Translations under genes and position numbers: made by a program
The notes under the pieces: generated by a model
Seen by the model: the letters and a program-made list of their open reading frames with translations, nothing else
The model's database searches: none
What the model was told of the DNA's origin: nothing
NCBI RefSeq assembly: GCF_014378415.1
Contig: NZ_JACMNS010000018.1
Span: 1 to 60,801 of the forward strand
DNA: 60,801 nt
Direction of reading: 5' to 3'
Origin: Aquabacterium sp.
GTDB lineage: Bacteria > Pseudomonadota > Gammaproteobacteria > Burkholderiales > Burkholderiaceae_C
Shown: one piece after another, positions 46,493 to 57,313 of the stretch
How positions within the stretch are numbered: position 1 is the stretch's first letter
How the letters are laid out: each line of letters opens with the position of its first letter

Positions 46493-49400
46493 ACATCTCG
46501 GCGCCATTTATCACCCGGCCGGTGGCCACCACCTTGCTGACCATCGGCACGGCGCTGGTGGGGATTTTGGCGTTCTTCCTGTTGCCCATTGCGCCGCTGC
46601 CACAAATTGACTACCCGACGATTTCGGTGTCTGCCTCCTTGCCGGGGGCCAGTGCCGAAACCATGGCCGCCACCGTGGCCACCCCCCTGGAGCGGGCCTT
46701 GGGCAGCATCGCTGGCGTCACCGAGATCACCTCCAGCTCGTCACTGGGCAGCACACGGGTGACCTTGCAGTTCGACCTGGACCGGGACATCAACGGCGCG
46801 GCCCGCAATGTGCAAGCGGCCATCAATGCCGCCCGGGCCCTGCTGCCCACCGGCCTGCCCAGCAACCCGACCTACCGCAAAGTCAACCCGTCCGACCCGC
46901 CCATCATGATCTTGTCGCTGACGTCCAGCACGCTCAGCACGGCGCAGATGTACGACGCGGCCTCCACCGTGCTGGCGCAGCGCTTGGCTCAGATCGACGG
47001 CGTGGGCGATGTCTCCATCGGCGGTGGTTCGCTGCCCGCCGTGCGCGTGGACCTGAGCCCCAGCCAATTGGTGGCCAACGGCATTTCGCTGGACCAAGTG
47101 CGCATGGCCTTGGTCAACACCAACGCCAATCGCCCCAAAGGCACGGTAGAAGATGGCCTGCGGCAATGGCAAATCGGGGCCAACGACCAGTCCCGCACCG
47201 CCGCCGAATACGAGCCCATCATCCTGAGCTACCGCAACGGCGCCGCCGTGCGCCTGCAAGACGTGGCCAGCGTGAGTGACTCGGTGCAAGACGTGCGCGC
47301 TTACGGCCTCGCCAACGGCAAGCCCGCCATCATCTTGCTGCTCAGCAAGGCGCCAGGCGCCAACATCATCGAGGCCGTGGACCGCGTCAACGCCTTGCTG
47401 CCCCAACTGCGTTCGTCCATCCCCGCCGCCATCGACCTGGGCGTGGTGATGGACCGCACGCACACCATCCGCGCTTCGCTGCACGAGGTCGAGAAAACCC
47501 TGGCCATCTCTATCGGACTGGTCGTGGTGGTCGTCTATGCCTTCTTGCGCAATGCCCGCGCCGTGTTGATCCCATCGGTGGCCGTGCCCGTGTCATTGGC
47601 CGGCACCTTGGGCGTGATGTACCTGCTGGGCTACAGCCTGGACAACCTGTCTTTGATGGCACTGACCGTGGCCACCGGCTTCGTGGCGGACGATGCCATC
47701 GTTGTGTTGGAGAACATCACCCGCCACATGGAGCGCGGCAAGACCGCTGTGCAGGCCGCCCTGGATGGCGCCCGAGAGATCGGCTTCACCGTGTTGTCCA
47801 TCAGCCTGTCCTTGATCGCGGCCTTCATCCCGATTCTGTTCATGGGGGGCATTGTCGGCCGCCTGTTCCGCGAATTCGCGGTCGTGCTGTCGGTCGCCAT
47901 CCTGATCTCGATGGTGGTCTCCCTGACCACCACGCCCATGATGGCCGCCGCCTTGTTGCGGCCACAACAGGCCATCCGCCAAGCCCCGGGCCGAATGGCG
48001 CGCAGGCTGACGGCTTTGCAAGCGGCGGTGCAACGAGGCTACCGCCGATCTCTGAGCTGGACGCTGCGGCACCAGCCTCTGGCCCTGCTGGCTTTGATCG
48101 GCGTGATCGGGCTGAACGTTCACCTCTACCGCGTCATCGACAAAGGCTTCTTCCCCACGCAGGACACAGGCCGCATCATGGCCAATGTCCAGGCCGACCA
48201 GGGCAGCTCCTTCCAGTCGATGAAGATCAAGCTGGACAGCTTCATGGACATTGTTCGCAAAGACCCGGCTGTGGACACCGTCACGGGCTTCACCGGCGGG
48301 GGGCAACGCAACTCCGCCAACATGTTCATCGCACTCAAGCCTTTGAGCCAGCGCGATGCCACCGCCGAGCAAGTCATCGACCGCCTGCGCACGCAAGTGA
48401 CCAGAGTGCCGGGCGCGAACCTGTTCATGAGGTCGGCCCAAGACATCCGCATCGGCGGGCGCCAGTCGAACTCCGAATTCCAGTACACCCTGCAGGCCGA
48501 CGAGCTGCAAGACCTGCGCACCTGGGAGCCCAAAATCCGCCAGGCCCTGAGCAAGCTGCCCCAGCTTGAAGACGTCAGCAGTGACCAGGAAGACCGTGGC
48601 CAGCAAACCTCGCTGGTGATTGACCGGGACGCGGCCACGCGCCTGGGCCTGACCATGCGCAACATCGACAACACCTTGAACAACGCCTTTGGCCAGCGGC
48701 AGGTAGGCGTCATCTTCAACCCCTTGAACCAATACCGCGTGGTGATGGGCCTGGCGCCCGACTACCTGCAAAGCCCTGAAGCGCTCAAAGGCTTCTATAT
48801 GACCTCGGACAGTGGCGAGCAAGTGCCGCTCAGCACGGTGGCCCGGGTGGAGCCCACGCTGGCGCCACTGTCGGTCAGCCATGACAAGGGCACACCGGCG
48901 TCCACCATCAGCTTCAATTTGCCGGCGGGCGGATCGCTGTCGCAGGCCACCGATGCTGTCAACAACGCGGTGGCCGAACTGGGGGTGCCGGTGTCCGTGC
49001 GCGGTACCTTTGAAGGCACGGCCAACGCCTTCCAGGCTTCGCTGAAAAGTCAGCCGCTGCTCATTCTTGCTGCTGTGATCACGATCTACCTGGTGCTCGG
49101 CATCCTGTATGAAAGCCTGATCCACCCGATCACCATCTTGTCCACCCTGCCCTCCGCAGGCGTCGGTGCGCTGCTCGCCTTGATGCTGTTCAAGACCGAG
49201 TTCTCCATCATTGCCTTGATTGGCGTGGTGCTGCTGATCGGCATCGTCAAGAAAAACGCCATCATGATGATCGACTTTGCGTTGGCGCAGCAAAAGCGGG
49301 CCCGCGCACGCGGCGGCGAGATCAGCGCGGCCCAGGCCATCCACCAAGCCGCGCAGCTTCGCCTGCGACCCATCCTGATGACGACCCTGGCCGCCCTGTT

Positions 49401-49602
49401 TGGCGCCATCCCCTTGGCCTTGGGCACGGGCGGCGGCGCCGAGCTTCGCCAGCCACTGGGCATTGCCATCGTCGGCGGCCTGGTGCTCAGCCAGTTGCTG
49501 ACGCTGTACACCACGCCCGTGGTCTTCGTGTGCATGGACCGCCTGAGCCGTCGTCGCCAAAGGCCAGACCTGGTCCCCCACGCCCTGCCCTCTGCCGCCT
49601 GA
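46489..49602 (+). CDS. mdtC: Multidrug RND transporter subunit, MdtC-like
   Basis: 1037-residue RND paralogue of the preceding gene, with [21 protein letters not shown] at the N-terminus (quoted in part of 20), [17 protein letters not shown] in helix 4 and [12 protein letters not shown] in the second half. The ATG overlaps mdtB (ATGA). It ends 7 bases before the outer-membrane lipoprotein gene. The two RND genes arose from an old duplication common to MdtABC operons and not from a recent tandem event; their nucleotide sequences are well diverged. Confidence 0.92.
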   Translation: MNISAPFITRPVATTLLTIGTALVGILAFFLLPIAPLPQIDYPTISVSASLPGASAETMAATVATPLERALGSIAGVTEITSSSSLGSTRVTLQFDLDRDINGAARNVQAAINAARALLPTGLPSNPTYRKVNPSDPPIMILSLTSSTLSTAQMYDAASTVLAQRLAQIDGVGDVSIGGGSLPAVRVDLSPSQLVANGISLDQVRMALVNTNANRPKGTVEDGLRQWQIGANDQSRTAAEYEPIILSYRNGAAVRLQDVASVSDSVQDVRAYGLANGKPAIILLLSKAPGANIIEAVDRVNALLPQLRSSIPAAIDLGVVMDRTHTIRASLHEVEKTLAISIGLVVVVVYAFLRNARAVLIPSVAVPVSLAGTLGVMYLLGYSLDNLSLMALTVATGFVADDAIVVLENITRHMERGKTAVQAALDGAREIGFTVLSISLSLIAAFIPILFMGGIVGRLFREFAVVLSVAILISMVVSLTTTPMMAAALLRPQQAIRQAPGRMARRLTALQAAVQRGYRRSLSWTLRHQPLALLALIGVIGLNVHLYRVIDKGFFPTQDTGRIMANVQADQGSSFQSMKIKLDSFMDIVRKDPAVDTVTGFTGGGQRNSANMFIALKPLSQRDATAEQVIDRLRTQVTRVPGANLFMRSAQDIRIGGRQSNSEFQYTLQADELQDLRTWEPKIRQALSKLPQLEDVSSDQEDRGQQTSLVIDRDAATRLGLTMRNIDNTLNNAFGQRQVGVIFNPLNQYRVVMGLAPDYLQSPEALKGFYMTSDSGEQVPLSTVARVEPTLAPLSVSHDKGTPASTISFNLPAGGSLSQATDAVNNAVAELGVPVSVRGTFEGTANAFQASLKSQPLLILAAVITIYLVLGILYESLIHPITILSTLPSAGVGALLALMLFKTEFSIIALIGVVLLIGIVKKNAIMMIDFALAQQKRARARGGEISAAQAIHQAAQLRLRPILMTTLAALFGAIPLALGTGGGAELRQPLGIAIVGGLVLSQLLTLYTTPVVFVCMDRLSRRRQRPDLVPHALPSAA

Positions 49603-49609
49603 GACCCCA

Positions 49610-51046
49610 ATGCCTGCCTCCTGCCTTCAACGCCTTCCTGTCATCGCCACACCATGGGTCTTCGCCTTGCTGCTGGGCGGCTGCGCGGTGACTCGGGTTG
49701 ATCCACCAACCCCGGCACCCTCGCCCTCCCAATTCAAGGAAACCGCGCTGTGGCAACGCGCGCCCAGCAGCGCGGTCGGCAAGGTGCCTGACGAATGGTG
49801 GACGCTGTTCAATGACCCGATGCTGAACGAGCTGCAAAGCCAGTTGGTCATCGGCAACGAGAACCTCAAGTCCGCCGTGGCCCAAGTGGCCAGCGCGCGT
49901 GCCGAGCTGGGAGCCAGCCGGGCCGCGCAGTTGCCAACCCTGTCAGCAGGCCTGTCGGGATCGCGCAGCGACAGTGGCAGCCAGAGCAGCAGCGCGAGCA
50001 ATCAACGGGGCCCACAAAACAGCGTCTCGCTGTCGGCCACCGCCGCTTGGGAGTTGGACCTGTGGGGCCGCCTGTCGCAAGCCACCAGTGGCAGCGAGGC
50101 CCGCTATCAAGCCAGTGTGGCCGACTTGGCCTCAGCCCGCTTGTCCGCCCAAGCCACCCTGGCACAAACGTATTTGTCCATGCGCGCGGCCGAAGCCCAA
50201 CAGGCCTTGATCGAACGCAGCATCGCGGGCTACCAGCGTTCGCTGGACCTCACGCAAGCCCGCTACCAGTCGGGCGTGGCCGCGCAGACCGATGTGTTGC
50301 AGGCACAAACTCAACTCAAGACCGCGCAAGTGCAGGGCCTGGAAGCGGCCACTCAGCGGGCCCAGCTGGAACACGCGCTGGCCGTGTTGTTGGGTAAAGC
50401 GCCCTCTGCATTCAGCATCGCGGTCAATGCCGCCCTGCCGCAGGCGCCCGAGGTGCCCACGGTCTTGCCCGCCACATTGCTGGAGCGCCGGCCCGACATC
50501 GCCGCGGCGCAGCAACGCGTGAATGCGGCCTATGCCCAGATCGGGGTGGCCGACGCGGCCTTCTTCCCGGCGCTCACCTTGTCGGCCACGGCGGGCTACC
50601 GCAACACCAGCCTGAGCAACTTGCTGAGCGCGCCCAACCTGTTCTGGTCCATCGGACCGGCGCTGGCGCAGACATTGTTGGATGGTGGCGCCCGCCGCTC
50701 TGCCAGCGACCAGGCTCGGGCCAATGCGGACCTGGCCACGTCCTCCTACCGCCAGACGGTGCTGACCGCGTTTCAGGAAGTGGAAGACAACCTGGTGCTG
50801 GCCAGCCAACTGCGGGCAGAAGCACAGATGCAGCAAGAGGCGCTGCAATACGCGCAGCGCAACCTGGACATCACCAACGAGCAATACCGCGTGGGCACGG
50901 TGAGCTACCTGAACGTGGTGACGGCGCAGACCTCGGCTTTGAGCAGCGAACGCACCTTGCTGGACGTGCGCAATCGCCAACTGGCTGCTGTCAATCAGTT
51001 GCTGAAGAACATTGCTGGGCGCTGGCAGGACGACAAGGCCCAGTGA
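49610..51046 (+). CDS. Outer-membrane efflux lipoprotein (OprM/NodT family)
   Basis: 478 residues. A lipoprotein signal with lipobox LLGGCAV puts the acylated Cys near residue 25. It is followed by two repeats of the OEP fold (EWWTLFNDPMLNEL motif, PTLSAGLSGSRS, RRPDIAAAQQRVNAAYAQIGVADAAFFP, partly quoted). It supplies the outer-membrane duct for the MdtABC-type pump. It ends 13 bases before the convergent CysB-family gene, and no hairpin was seen between them. Confidence 0.92.
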   Translation: MPASCLQRLPVIATPWVFALLLGGCAVTRVDPPTPAPSPSQFKETALWQRAPSSAVGKVPDEWWTLFNDPMLNELQSQLVIGNENLKSAVAQVASARAELGASRAAQLPTLSAGLSGSRSDSGSQSSSASNQRGPQNSVSLSATAAWELDLWGRLSQATSGSEARYQASVADLASARLSAQATLAQTYLSMRAAEAQQALIERSIAGYQRSLDLTQARYQSGVAAQTDVLQAQTQLKTAQVQGLEAATQRAQLEHALAVLLGKAPSAFSIAVNAALPQAPEVPTVLPATLLERRPDIAAAQQRVNAAYAQIGVADAAFFPALTLSATAGYRNTSLSNLLSAPNLFWSIGPALAQTLLDGGARRSASDQARANADLATSSYRQTVLTAFQEVEDNLVLASQLRAEAQMQQEALQYAQRNLDITNEQYRVGTVSYLNVVTAQTSALSSERTLLDVRNRQLAAVNQLLKNIAGRWQDDKAQ

Positions 51047-51059
51047 CTTTTGGCGTCAA

Positions 51060-52013
51060 TCAAACTTGATCGTCAATGAGCTCTTCGCCGTTGGTGTTGC
51101 GCATGGCCTGCTCGACCACCGCCCGCGTCAAAGTCGGCGCAAAGGTTTCGATCAGCGCGAAAATGTAGGCTCGCAAGAAAGCCCCACGCCTGAACGCAAT
51201 GCGCGTCATGTTGACCGCGAACAAGTGCCCGGCGTCAATGGCGCAAAGGTTGCGATCACGCTCTTCGTCATAAGCGATCGAGGCCACCACGCCCACCCCC
51301 ATGCCCAGCTCGACGTAAGTTTTTATCACGTCAGCGTCCATCGCGCTCAGCACGATGCGGGGTTGGATGCCCTCTTTGGCAAACGCCTCGTCGATGTGCG
51401 AACGGCCGGTGTAGCCCGCGTCGTAGGTCACCATTGGGAAGCGCGCCAGGCGTTGCAGTGTCAGGGGCTCTCCGTCCAGCAAGGGATGCCCATGCGGCAC
51501 CACCACGCTGTGCGTCCAGCGATAGCAAGGCAGGGTCACCAACTGATCGTACTGGTCCAGCGCCTCAGTGGCCACGCCAATGTCGGCCTCACCGCTCAGC
51601 AGCATCTCGGCCACCTGGCGCGGTGAGCCTTGGTGCAGGCTCAAGGTCACTTGCGGGTACAGCTCACGGAAATCGCGCACCACCGACGGTAAGGCATAGC
51701 GCGCCTGCGAGTGGGTGGCTGCGATCGACAGCGGGCCGGCGTCGTGCTGAGAAAAATCGCGCGAGGCATTGCGCAGGTTCTCGGCGTCGGCCAGCAGGCG
51801 CTCGATGATGGGCAGCACCTCAGCGCCCGGCACCGTCAGGCCCGTCAGGCGTTTGCCCGCGCGCACAAACAACTCGATCCCCAGCTCGTCTTCCAGCTCG
51901 CGGATCTGGCGGCTGACACCCGGTTGCGATGTGTGCAGTGCGTTGGCAACCTCGGTCAGGTTGAAGCCACGGCGCACCGCCTCTCTCACTGATCTCAATT
52001 GTTGGAAATTCAT
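51060..52013 (-). CDS. CysB-family LysR-type transcriptional regulator
   Basis: 317 residues. The N-terminal winged helix-turn-helix is of CysB/Cbl type (MNFQQLRSVREAVRRGFNLT; recognition helix around LHTSQPGVSRQIRELE). The inducer domain carries ATHSQARYALP, a stretch typical of CysB-like proteins that bind sulfate or N-acetylserine. The ATG at 52013 is preferred over an in-frame ATG at 52046. It lies downstream of, and on the same strand as, the sulfate ABC genes (13-base gap), so it is probably made from the same transcript and controls it. CysB and Cbl cannot be separated by eye. Confidence 0.9.
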   Translation of the reverse strand: MNFQQLRSVREAVRRGFNLTEVANALHTSQPGVSRQIRELEDELGIELFVRAGKRLTGLTVPGAEVLPIIERLLADAENLRNASRDFSQHDAGPLSIAATHSQARYALPSVVRDFRELYPQVTLSLHQGSPRQVAEMLLSGEADIGVATEALDQYDQLVTLPCYRWTHSVVVPHGHPLLDGEPLTLQRLARFPMVTYDAGYTGRSHIDEAFAKEGIQPRIVLSAMDADVIKTYVELGMGVGVVASIAYDEERDRNLCAIDAGHLFAVNMTRIAFRRGAFLRAYIFALIETFAPTLTRAVVEQAMRNTNGEELIDDQV

Positions 52014-52026
52014 AAGCCCTCGGGCA

Positions 52027-53079
52027 TCAGGAAATGGTGTCGGCAAAGCGGCGCACGCGGCGCGGCTTCAGGTGAACCGTGGCACCGGTGACCAGGATGC
52101 CGCTGTCGCGCAAGGCCGCGAACTCGCCACGGGGCAATTCCACATCGACCTCACCTTCGCCATCGACCCGGCGAAACTCCAGGCGAGTGTTCGGCCCCAC
52201 GGTCAGGACGTGCGCCAGGGTGACGGCCAAGCTGCCTTCTTCCGGATGGGCCAGCACCTGGATCTCGTGCGGACGCACATAGCTCACGTCATCCGTGCCA
52301 CCGGTGCCAGCCGACTCGGCCACGGCACCTGGCGCATGGTCACGGCCATGGAACAGGTTCACGTCACCCAGAAACTTCAGCACGAAGGGCGTGGCCGGGT
52401 GGTCGTAAACCTCGTCCGGCGGGCCGTCTTGCTCGATGCGGCCCTGGTTCATGACCACGATGCGGTCGGCCACCTCCATGGCTTCTTCCTGATCGTGGGT
52501 CACGAACACGCTGGTGATGTGGACTTCATCGTGCAGGCGGCGCAGCCAGCGGCGCAGTTCCTTGCGCACCTTGGCATCAAGCGCCCCAAAGGGCTCGTCC
52601 AGCAACAGCACCTTGGGCTCCACCGCCAGCGCACGCGCCAGCGCAATCCGTTGACGCTGGCCACCCGACAACTGGTGCGGGTAGCGGTCGGCAATCCAGT
52701 CCAGCTGCACCAGCTTGAGCAACTCGGTCACCTTCTTGCGGATCGTCGCCTCATCAGGACGTGTTTCCCGAGGGCGCACGCGCAGACCAAAGGCCACGTT
52801 CTCAAAGATGCTCATGTGCCCGAACAGCGCATAGTGCTGGAACACGAAGCCGACCTGGCGATCGCGCACCGACACATTGGTGGCATCGGCGCCATGGAAC
52901 AACACCGAGCCGCTGTCGGGCTGCTCCAGGCCGGCAATGATCCGCAGCAGCGAGGTCTTGCCCGAGCCCGAAGGGCCCAACAGCGCGACGAGTTCGCCCG
53001 AGGGGATTTCAATGTTCAGGTTGTCACACACCGTGACCGACCCAAATCGTTTGACGAGGTTCTTGACTTCAATGCTCAT
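52027..53079 (-). CDS. cysA: Sulfate/thiosulfate ABC transporter ATP-binding protein
   Basis: 350 residues. Walker A is [12 protein letters not shown], the ABC signature is [15 protein letters not shown], and Walker B is [16 protein letters not shown] with a following switch His ([10 protein letters not shown]). A C-terminal TOBE-type regulatory domain follows, as in CysA. It energises sulfate uptake by CysT and CysW. Its start overlaps cysW by 4 bases (ATGA). Confidence 0.96.
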   Translation of the reverse strand: MSIEVKNLVKRFGSVTVCDNLNIEIPSGELVALLGPSGSGKTSLLRIIAGLEQPDSGSVLFHGADATNVSVRDRQVGFVFQHYALFGHMSIFENVAFGLRVRPRETRPDEATIRKKVTELLKLVQLDWIADRYPHQLSGGQRQRIALARALAVEPKVLLLDEPFGALDAKVRKELRRWLRRLHDEVHITSVFVTHDQEEAMEVADRIVVMNQGRIEQDGPPDEVYDHPATPFVLKFLGDVNLFHGRDHAPGAVAESAGTGGTDDVSYVRPHEIQVLAHPEEGSLAVTLAHVLTVGPNTRLEFRRVDGEGEVDVELPRGEFAALRDSGILVTGATVHLKPRRVRRFADTIS

Positions 53080-53948
53080 GCGGAAACTCCAACATCCTTG
53101 ACTTGGGCCAGCTCTTGCCTGACCTGACGCTCAACGATGAATTTCAAAACCAGGGTCACCAGTGCCAGGCTGGCCAAAATCGAGGCCACCGCGAACGAGG
53201 CGGCAAACTGGTACTCGTTGTACAAAATTTCAATGTGCAAGGGCAAGGTGTTGGTCTGCCCACGGATGTGGCCGGATACCACCGACACCGCACCGAACTC
53301 GCCCATGGCCCGAGCGTTGCACAAGATCACGCCGTAGAGCAAGGCCCACTTCACATTGGGCAGCGTCACCTTGAAGAAGGTCTGCCAACCCGAGGCGCCC
53401 AGTACGCGCGCGGCTTCTTCCTGCTCCTGGCCTTGCGCCTGCATCAGCGGGATCAACTCGCGCGCGATGAAGGGGAAGGTCACGAAGATGGTGGCCAACA
53501 CGATGCCGGGCACCGCGAAGATCACCTTCAGGTCGTGGTCGCGCAACCACTCGCCCCACCAGCCTTGCAGGCCGAACACCAGCACATAGACCAGACCGGC
53601 GATCACCGGTGACACCGAGAATGGCAAGTCGATCAGGGTGAGCAACACGCTCTTGCCACGGAAGTCGAACTTGGCAATCGCCCAGGCGGCTGACACGCCA
53701 AACACGAGGTTCAAAGGCACGGCGATGACGGCGGCGGTGAGCGTCAGCACGATGGCCGACAAGGCATCGGGCTCGCTGATGGAGGCCACGTAGACCTCCC
53801 AGCCCTTTTTGAAGGCTTCGAAGAACACCGACACCAGCGGCAGGAACAGGAACAAGGCCAGGAAGACCAGCGCGAGGCCAATCAGCAGGCGGCGCACCCA
53901 GGCGGGCTCGGTGCGGCTGGCGGAAACATTGGGAGGAGACTGCGACAT
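53076..53948 (-). CDS. cysW: Sulfate ABC transporter permease CysW
   Basis: 290-residue inner-membrane permease with six hydrophobic segments. The EAA loop that docks to the ATPase reads [21 protein letters not shown]. The start is [12 protein letters not shown] at 53948; the open frame extends upstream into cysT but without homology. It lies one base after the cysT stop. It forms the heterodimeric channel with CysT. Confidence 0.94.
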   Translation of the reverse strand: MSQSPPNVSASRTEPAWVRRLLIGLALVFLALFLFLPLVSVFFEAFKKGWEVYVASISEPDALSAIVLTLTAAVIAVPLNLVFGVSAAWAIAKFDFRGKSVLLTLIDLPFSVSPVIAGLVYVLVFGLQGWWGEWLRDHDLKVIFAVPGIVLATIFVTFPFIARELIPLMQAQGQEQEEAARVLGASGWQTFFKVTLPNVKWALLYGVILCNARAMGEFGAVSVVSGHIRGQTNTLPLHIEILYNEYQFAASFAVASILASLALVTLVLKFIVERQVRQELAQVKDVGVSA

Positions 53949-53949
53949 G

Positions 53950-54792
53950 TCACTGGCCTTGACGTTTACGGGTCCATGCTTGCAGGGCGTTGATCGCCAG
54001 CAGCATGACAAAGGACATCATCAACATGACCACGGCGATGGCGGTGGCCCCCTGGTAGTCGTATTGCTCAAGCTTGGTGATGATGATCAGCGGCGTGATC
54101 TCGGACACCATGGGCATGTTGCCCGCGATGAAGATGATGGAGCCGTACTCGCCCAAGGCACGGGCAAAAGCCAGCGCGAACCCGGTCAGCAAGGCCGGTG
54201 TCAGGATGGGCAAAATCACCCGGGTGAAGGTTTGCAAGCGCGTGGCGCCCAAGGTGGCCGAGGCTTCTTCAAGCTCGCTGGCCAGGTCTTCCAGAACGGG
54301 TTGCACCGTGCGCACCACGAAGGGCAGGCCGATGAAGGTCATCGCCACGAAGACACCGATAGGCGTGAAGGCCACCTTCAAGCCCAAGGGCTCCAGGTAT
54401 TGGCCGATCCAACCGTTGCCGGCGTACAAGCCCGTCAAGGTGATGCCCGCCACCGCCGTGGGCAAGGCAAAGGGCAGGTCTACCAGCGCATCGATGATCC
54501 GCTTGCCAAAAAATTCGTAACGCACCAGCACCCAGGCGACCAGCAAGCCAAACACGGCATTGACCACCGCCGCCGCCAAAGAGGCGCCAAAGGTCAGTTT
54601 GTACGAGGCCACCACCCGAGGCGAAGCCACGGCCTCCAAGAAGGCCGACCACGTCATCGTGAACGTCTTCAGGAAGGCGGCAGACAAAGGTATCAGCACG
54701 ATCAGTGTCAGGTACATCAGCGTCAGGCCCAGCGCCAGGTCGAAACCCGGCAGCACGCTGGGCTTGCGCAATAGAGTTTTGGAGAAAATCAT
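53950..54792 (-). CDS. cysT: Sulfate ABC transporter permease CysT (CysU)
   Basis: 280 residues, six transmembrane segments, with the EAA motif in [21 protein letters not shown]. It begins with a polar N-terminus, then [23 protein letters not shown] 54792 is preceded by a short 26-base gap from the sulfate-binding protein gene, so they are co-transcribed. Confidence 0.95.
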   Translation of the reverse strand: MIFSKTLLRKPSVLPGFDLALGLTLMYLTLIVLIPLSAAFLKTFTMTWSAFLEAVASPRVVASYKLTFGASLAAAVVNAVFGLLVAWVLVRYEFFGKRIIDALVDLPFALPTAVAGITLTGLYAGNGWIGQYLEPLGLKVAFTPIGVFVAMTFIGLPFVVRTVQPVLEDLASELEEASATLGATRLQTFTRVILPILTPALLTGFALAFARALGEYGSIIFIAGNMPMVSEITPLIIITKLEQYDYQGATAIAVVMLMMSFVMLLAINALQAWTRKRQGQ

Positions 54793-54818
54793 GAATCAGC
54801 CGTTTGATACTGCCACGG

Positions 54819-55838
54819 TCACTTCTTGCCCACGCCCAGGATCTGGTCGTAAGCGGCGCCATCGTTGAAGTGGTCCTTCTGGGCCTTTTGCCAACCGCCA
54901 AAGACCTCGTCCACGGTGAAGGTCTTGACCTTGGGGAACTCTTTGGCGAACAAGGCCTGGGCCTTGCCGGTGCGGGGGCGCAGGTGGCTCTTGACCGCGA
55001 TGGCCTGGCCTTCGTCCGACCACAGGTACGTCAAGTAAGCCTCGGCCTGCTTGCGCGTCTTCTTGCGGTCAACCACCTTGTCGACCACGCTGACGGGGTT
55101 CTCGGCCAGCACAGTCCACTTGGGGTAGACCACTTCGAAGTCGCCGCCGAACTCGGTCAGGATCAGGGGCACTTCGCTCTCGAAGGTGACCAGGGCATCG
55201 CCAATGTTGCGCTGGGCGAAGGTGGTGGTAGCAGCTCGGCCGCCGCCATCGAACACCGGCACGTGGGCAAAGATCTTGTGGACCAGGGCCTTGGCCTTGA
55301 CCGCATCGCCACCTGTCTTGATCACCGAGCCCCAAGCTGCCAGGTAGGTGTAGCGGCCATTGCCCGATGTTTTGGGATTGGGGATCACCACCGAGATGCC
55401 GGGGCGGGCCAGGTCATCCCAGTCCCTGATGTTCTTGGGGTTGCCCTTGTGCACCAGGATCACCGTCACCGAGGCGGTGGGCGAGCTGTTGTTGGGAAAG
55501 CGCTTGGCCCAATCGGCCGGGATCAACTGGCCGCGCTCGGCCAGCAGGTCGATGTCATTGGCCTGGTTCATGGTGATGACGTCGGCTTCCAGGCCATCAA
55601 CCACGCTGCGGGCCTGCTTGCTGGAGCCGCCGTGCGACTGGTTGATGGTCAAGGTCTCGCCGGTCGTCTGCTTCCAGTACTTGGCAAAAGCGACGTTGTA
55701 ATTCTTGTAGAACTCGCGGGTGACGTCGTAGCTGGCATTGAGCAAAGCCGTGTCAGCCCAGGCAGAGCCGGCCAGCGCCGAGGCGGTCAGGACGCCGACG
55801 GCGACATGGAAAATTTGTTTCTTCAAAGAAAAACGCAT
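54819..55838 (-). CDS. Periplasmic sulfate-binding protein (proximal copy)
   Basis: 339 residues with a signal peptide (VAVGVLTASALAGSAWA). Sulfate-binding-family motifs are LLNASYDVTREFYKNYN, QSHGGSSKQARSV (Ser/Gly oxyanion contacts), PKTSGNGRYTYLAAWG, and the C-terminal LRPRTGKA. It captures sulfate or thiosulfate for the CysTWA channel. It is the second of two tandem binding-protein genes and the one directly joined to the permeases. Confidence 0.93.
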   Translation of the reverse strand: MRFSLKKQIFHVAVGVLTASALAGSAWADTALLNASYDVTREFYKNYNVAFAKYWKQTTGETLTINQSHGGSSKQARSVVDGLEADVITMNQANDIDLLAERGQLIPADWAKRFPNNSSPTASVTVILVHKGNPKNIRDWDDLARPGISVVIPNPKTSGNGRYTYLAAWGSVIKTGGDAVKAKALVHKIFAHVPVFDGGGRAATTTFAQRNIGDALVTFESEVPLILTEFGGDFEVVYPKWTVLAENPVSVVDKVVDRKKTRKQAEAYLTYLWSDEGQAIAVKSHLRPRTGKAQALFAKEFPKVKTFTVDEVFGGWQKAQKDHFNDGAAYDQILGVGKK

Positions 55839-55949
55839 GACAAGACCTTATTTGATGCAGCAAGCGAATGTTAAAGAGCCCGCTTCTTCATAAGAAGTAC
55901 GCTTTTGTCAGTTGCTTATTCGAAAAGTGATTATGCAAGACAAAAAATA

Positions 55950-55977
55950 GGCGGCTCTGACCTGAATCAGAACCGCC
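55950..55977 (-). terminator. Hairpin between the two sulfate-binding protein genes
   Basis: On the minus strand GGCGGTTCTGA pairs with TCAGAGCCGCC (one G-U pair, loop TTCAGG) and is followed by TATTTTTTG. It begins 38 bases after the stop of the distal sulfate-binding gene and is a good Rho-independent terminator, complete or partial. The region between it and the next start (55839-55949) also carries CTTCTT-CAT-AAGAAG (55883-55897) and may contain a second promoter. Confidence 0.8.
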
Positions 55978-56014
55978 CAAAACACTCCCCCACTCGCTAG
56001 AAATGGGTCAGGAT

Positions 56015-57058
56015 TTACTTCTTGGTGTAGATCTGGTCAAACACACCGCCATCGGCGAAGTGCGTCTTTTGGGCCTTGGCCCAGCCACCGAAGGTGTCGT
56101 CAATGCTGAACAGGTTCAGCTTCGGGAACTGCTTGGCGTACTTGGCGGCCGCAGTCTTGTCCAGTGGACGGTAGAAGTTTTTGCCGGCGATGTCTTGGCC
56201 TTCTGGCGAGTACAAGTACGCCAGGTAGGCCTTGGCCACCTCACGGGTGCCACGCTTGTCCACCACCTTGTCGACCACGGCCACGGGTGGTTCGGCCAGG
56301 ATGCTGATCGGTGGGTAAACCACGTCAAACTTCCCGGCACCAAACTCTTTCAAGACCAGGCCAGCTTCGTTTTCCCAACACAGCAACACGTCGCCTTGGC
56401 CGCGTTCTGCAAAGGTCACGGTCGATCCACGGGCACCGGAATCCAGCACAGGCACGTTTTCGAACAAGCGCTTGATGTAGTCACGGGCCTTGGCATCGGT
56501 GCCGCCAGCTTGCTTCAGGGCGTAGCCGTAGCCAGCCAGGTAGGCCCAACGCGCGCCGCCAGAAGTCTTGGGGTTGGCGGTGATCACACCCACGCCCGGC
56601 TTGATCAGATCGCCCCAGTTCTTGATGCCCTTGGGGTTGCCCTTGCGCACCAGAAAGATGATGGTGGATGAGTAGGGTGTGCTGTTGTTCTTGAACTGCT
56701 TTTGCCAGTCAGCGGCCAGCAGGCCCTTATCGGCGATGGCGTCAACGTCATAGGCCAAGGCCAAGGTCACCACGTCGGCTTCCAGGCCATCGATCACCGA
56801 GCGGGCTTGCTTGCCCGATCCGCCGTGCGAGGCCTTGACGGTGACGCTGTCACCTGTCTTGGCTTTCCAGTGCTTGGCGAATGCCTCGTTGTACTCTTTG
56901 TAGAGCTCACGGGTGGGGTCGTAGGACACGTTCAACAGGGTGATGTCTTTGGCTTGGGCGACCGCAGGAGCCAGAGAAGCCACCCCGGCCACGGCCGTCA
57001 AGGCCGCGAGCGCGAGAACGTTGAAGGTGCGACGAGTGCGGGTAGAGACTGCTTGCAT
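56015..57058 (-). CDS. Periplasmic sulfate-binding protein (distal copy)
   Basis: 347 residues. Signal peptide: [24 protein letters not shown]. It shows the same family motifs as its neighbour ([46 protein letters not shown]) but only moderate identity, so the duplication is old; one copy may prefer thiosulfate or another oxyanion. A strong hairpin follows, which would make this the more abundant product of the locus. It is first in the sulfate operon, with a palindromic element upstream. Confidence 0.93.
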   Translation of the reverse strand: MQAVSTRTRRTFNVLALAALTAVAGVASLAPAVAQAKDITLLNVSYDPTRELYKEYNEAFAKHWKAKTGDSVTVKASHGGSGKQARSVIDGLEADVVTLALAYDVDAIADKGLLAADWQKQFKNNSTPYSSTIIFLVRKGNPKGIKNWGDLIKPGVGVITANPKTSGGARWAYLAGYGYALKQAGGTDAKARDYIKRLFENVPVLDSGARGSTVTFAERGQGDVLLCWENEAGLVLKEFGAGKFDVVYPPISILAEPPVAVVDKVVDKRGTREVAKAYLAYLYSPEGQDIAGKNFYRPLDKTAAAKYAKQFPKLNLFSIDDTFGGWAKAQKTHFADGGVFDQIYTKK

Positions 57059-57130
57059 GTTGGGTCGACTCGTGTGTTGTGGTGAATCAATGCACGAATC
57101 GTAAAACCTGCCGCATCAAAGCGAAACGAA

Positions 57131-57152
57131 TGAATATGCCTTTGCATATTCA
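57131..57152. promoter_or_regulatory. Palindromic operator candidate upstream of the sulfate operon
   Basis: TGAATATGC and GCATATTCA form a perfect 9-base inverted repeat separated by CTTT, 73-94 bases upstream of the distal sulfate-binding start. The AT-rich, LysR-type dyad and its position fit an activator site for the CysB-family protein encoded at the end of the operon. That link is inference. Confidence 0.55.
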
Positions 57153-57313
57153 CTTCATCAACTAGGCGCACCCAATGACCAACCTTTAATCATTGCGCTC
57201 AACCCATCTTGCGCCGCTTTGGGTTCGAGGCCACAGTGCGGCCTTCGCTGGCGTTTTACAACCCCACGGGTGAAGTTGACACACTGGTGAACACCTTGCA
57301 CCGTTCGGTCAGT

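Noticed and set aside
47593-49581. A 662-codon minus-strand open frame opposite the mdtC-like gene
   Set aside because: Same mirror effect of GC-rich codon use; no start signal or recognisable domain.
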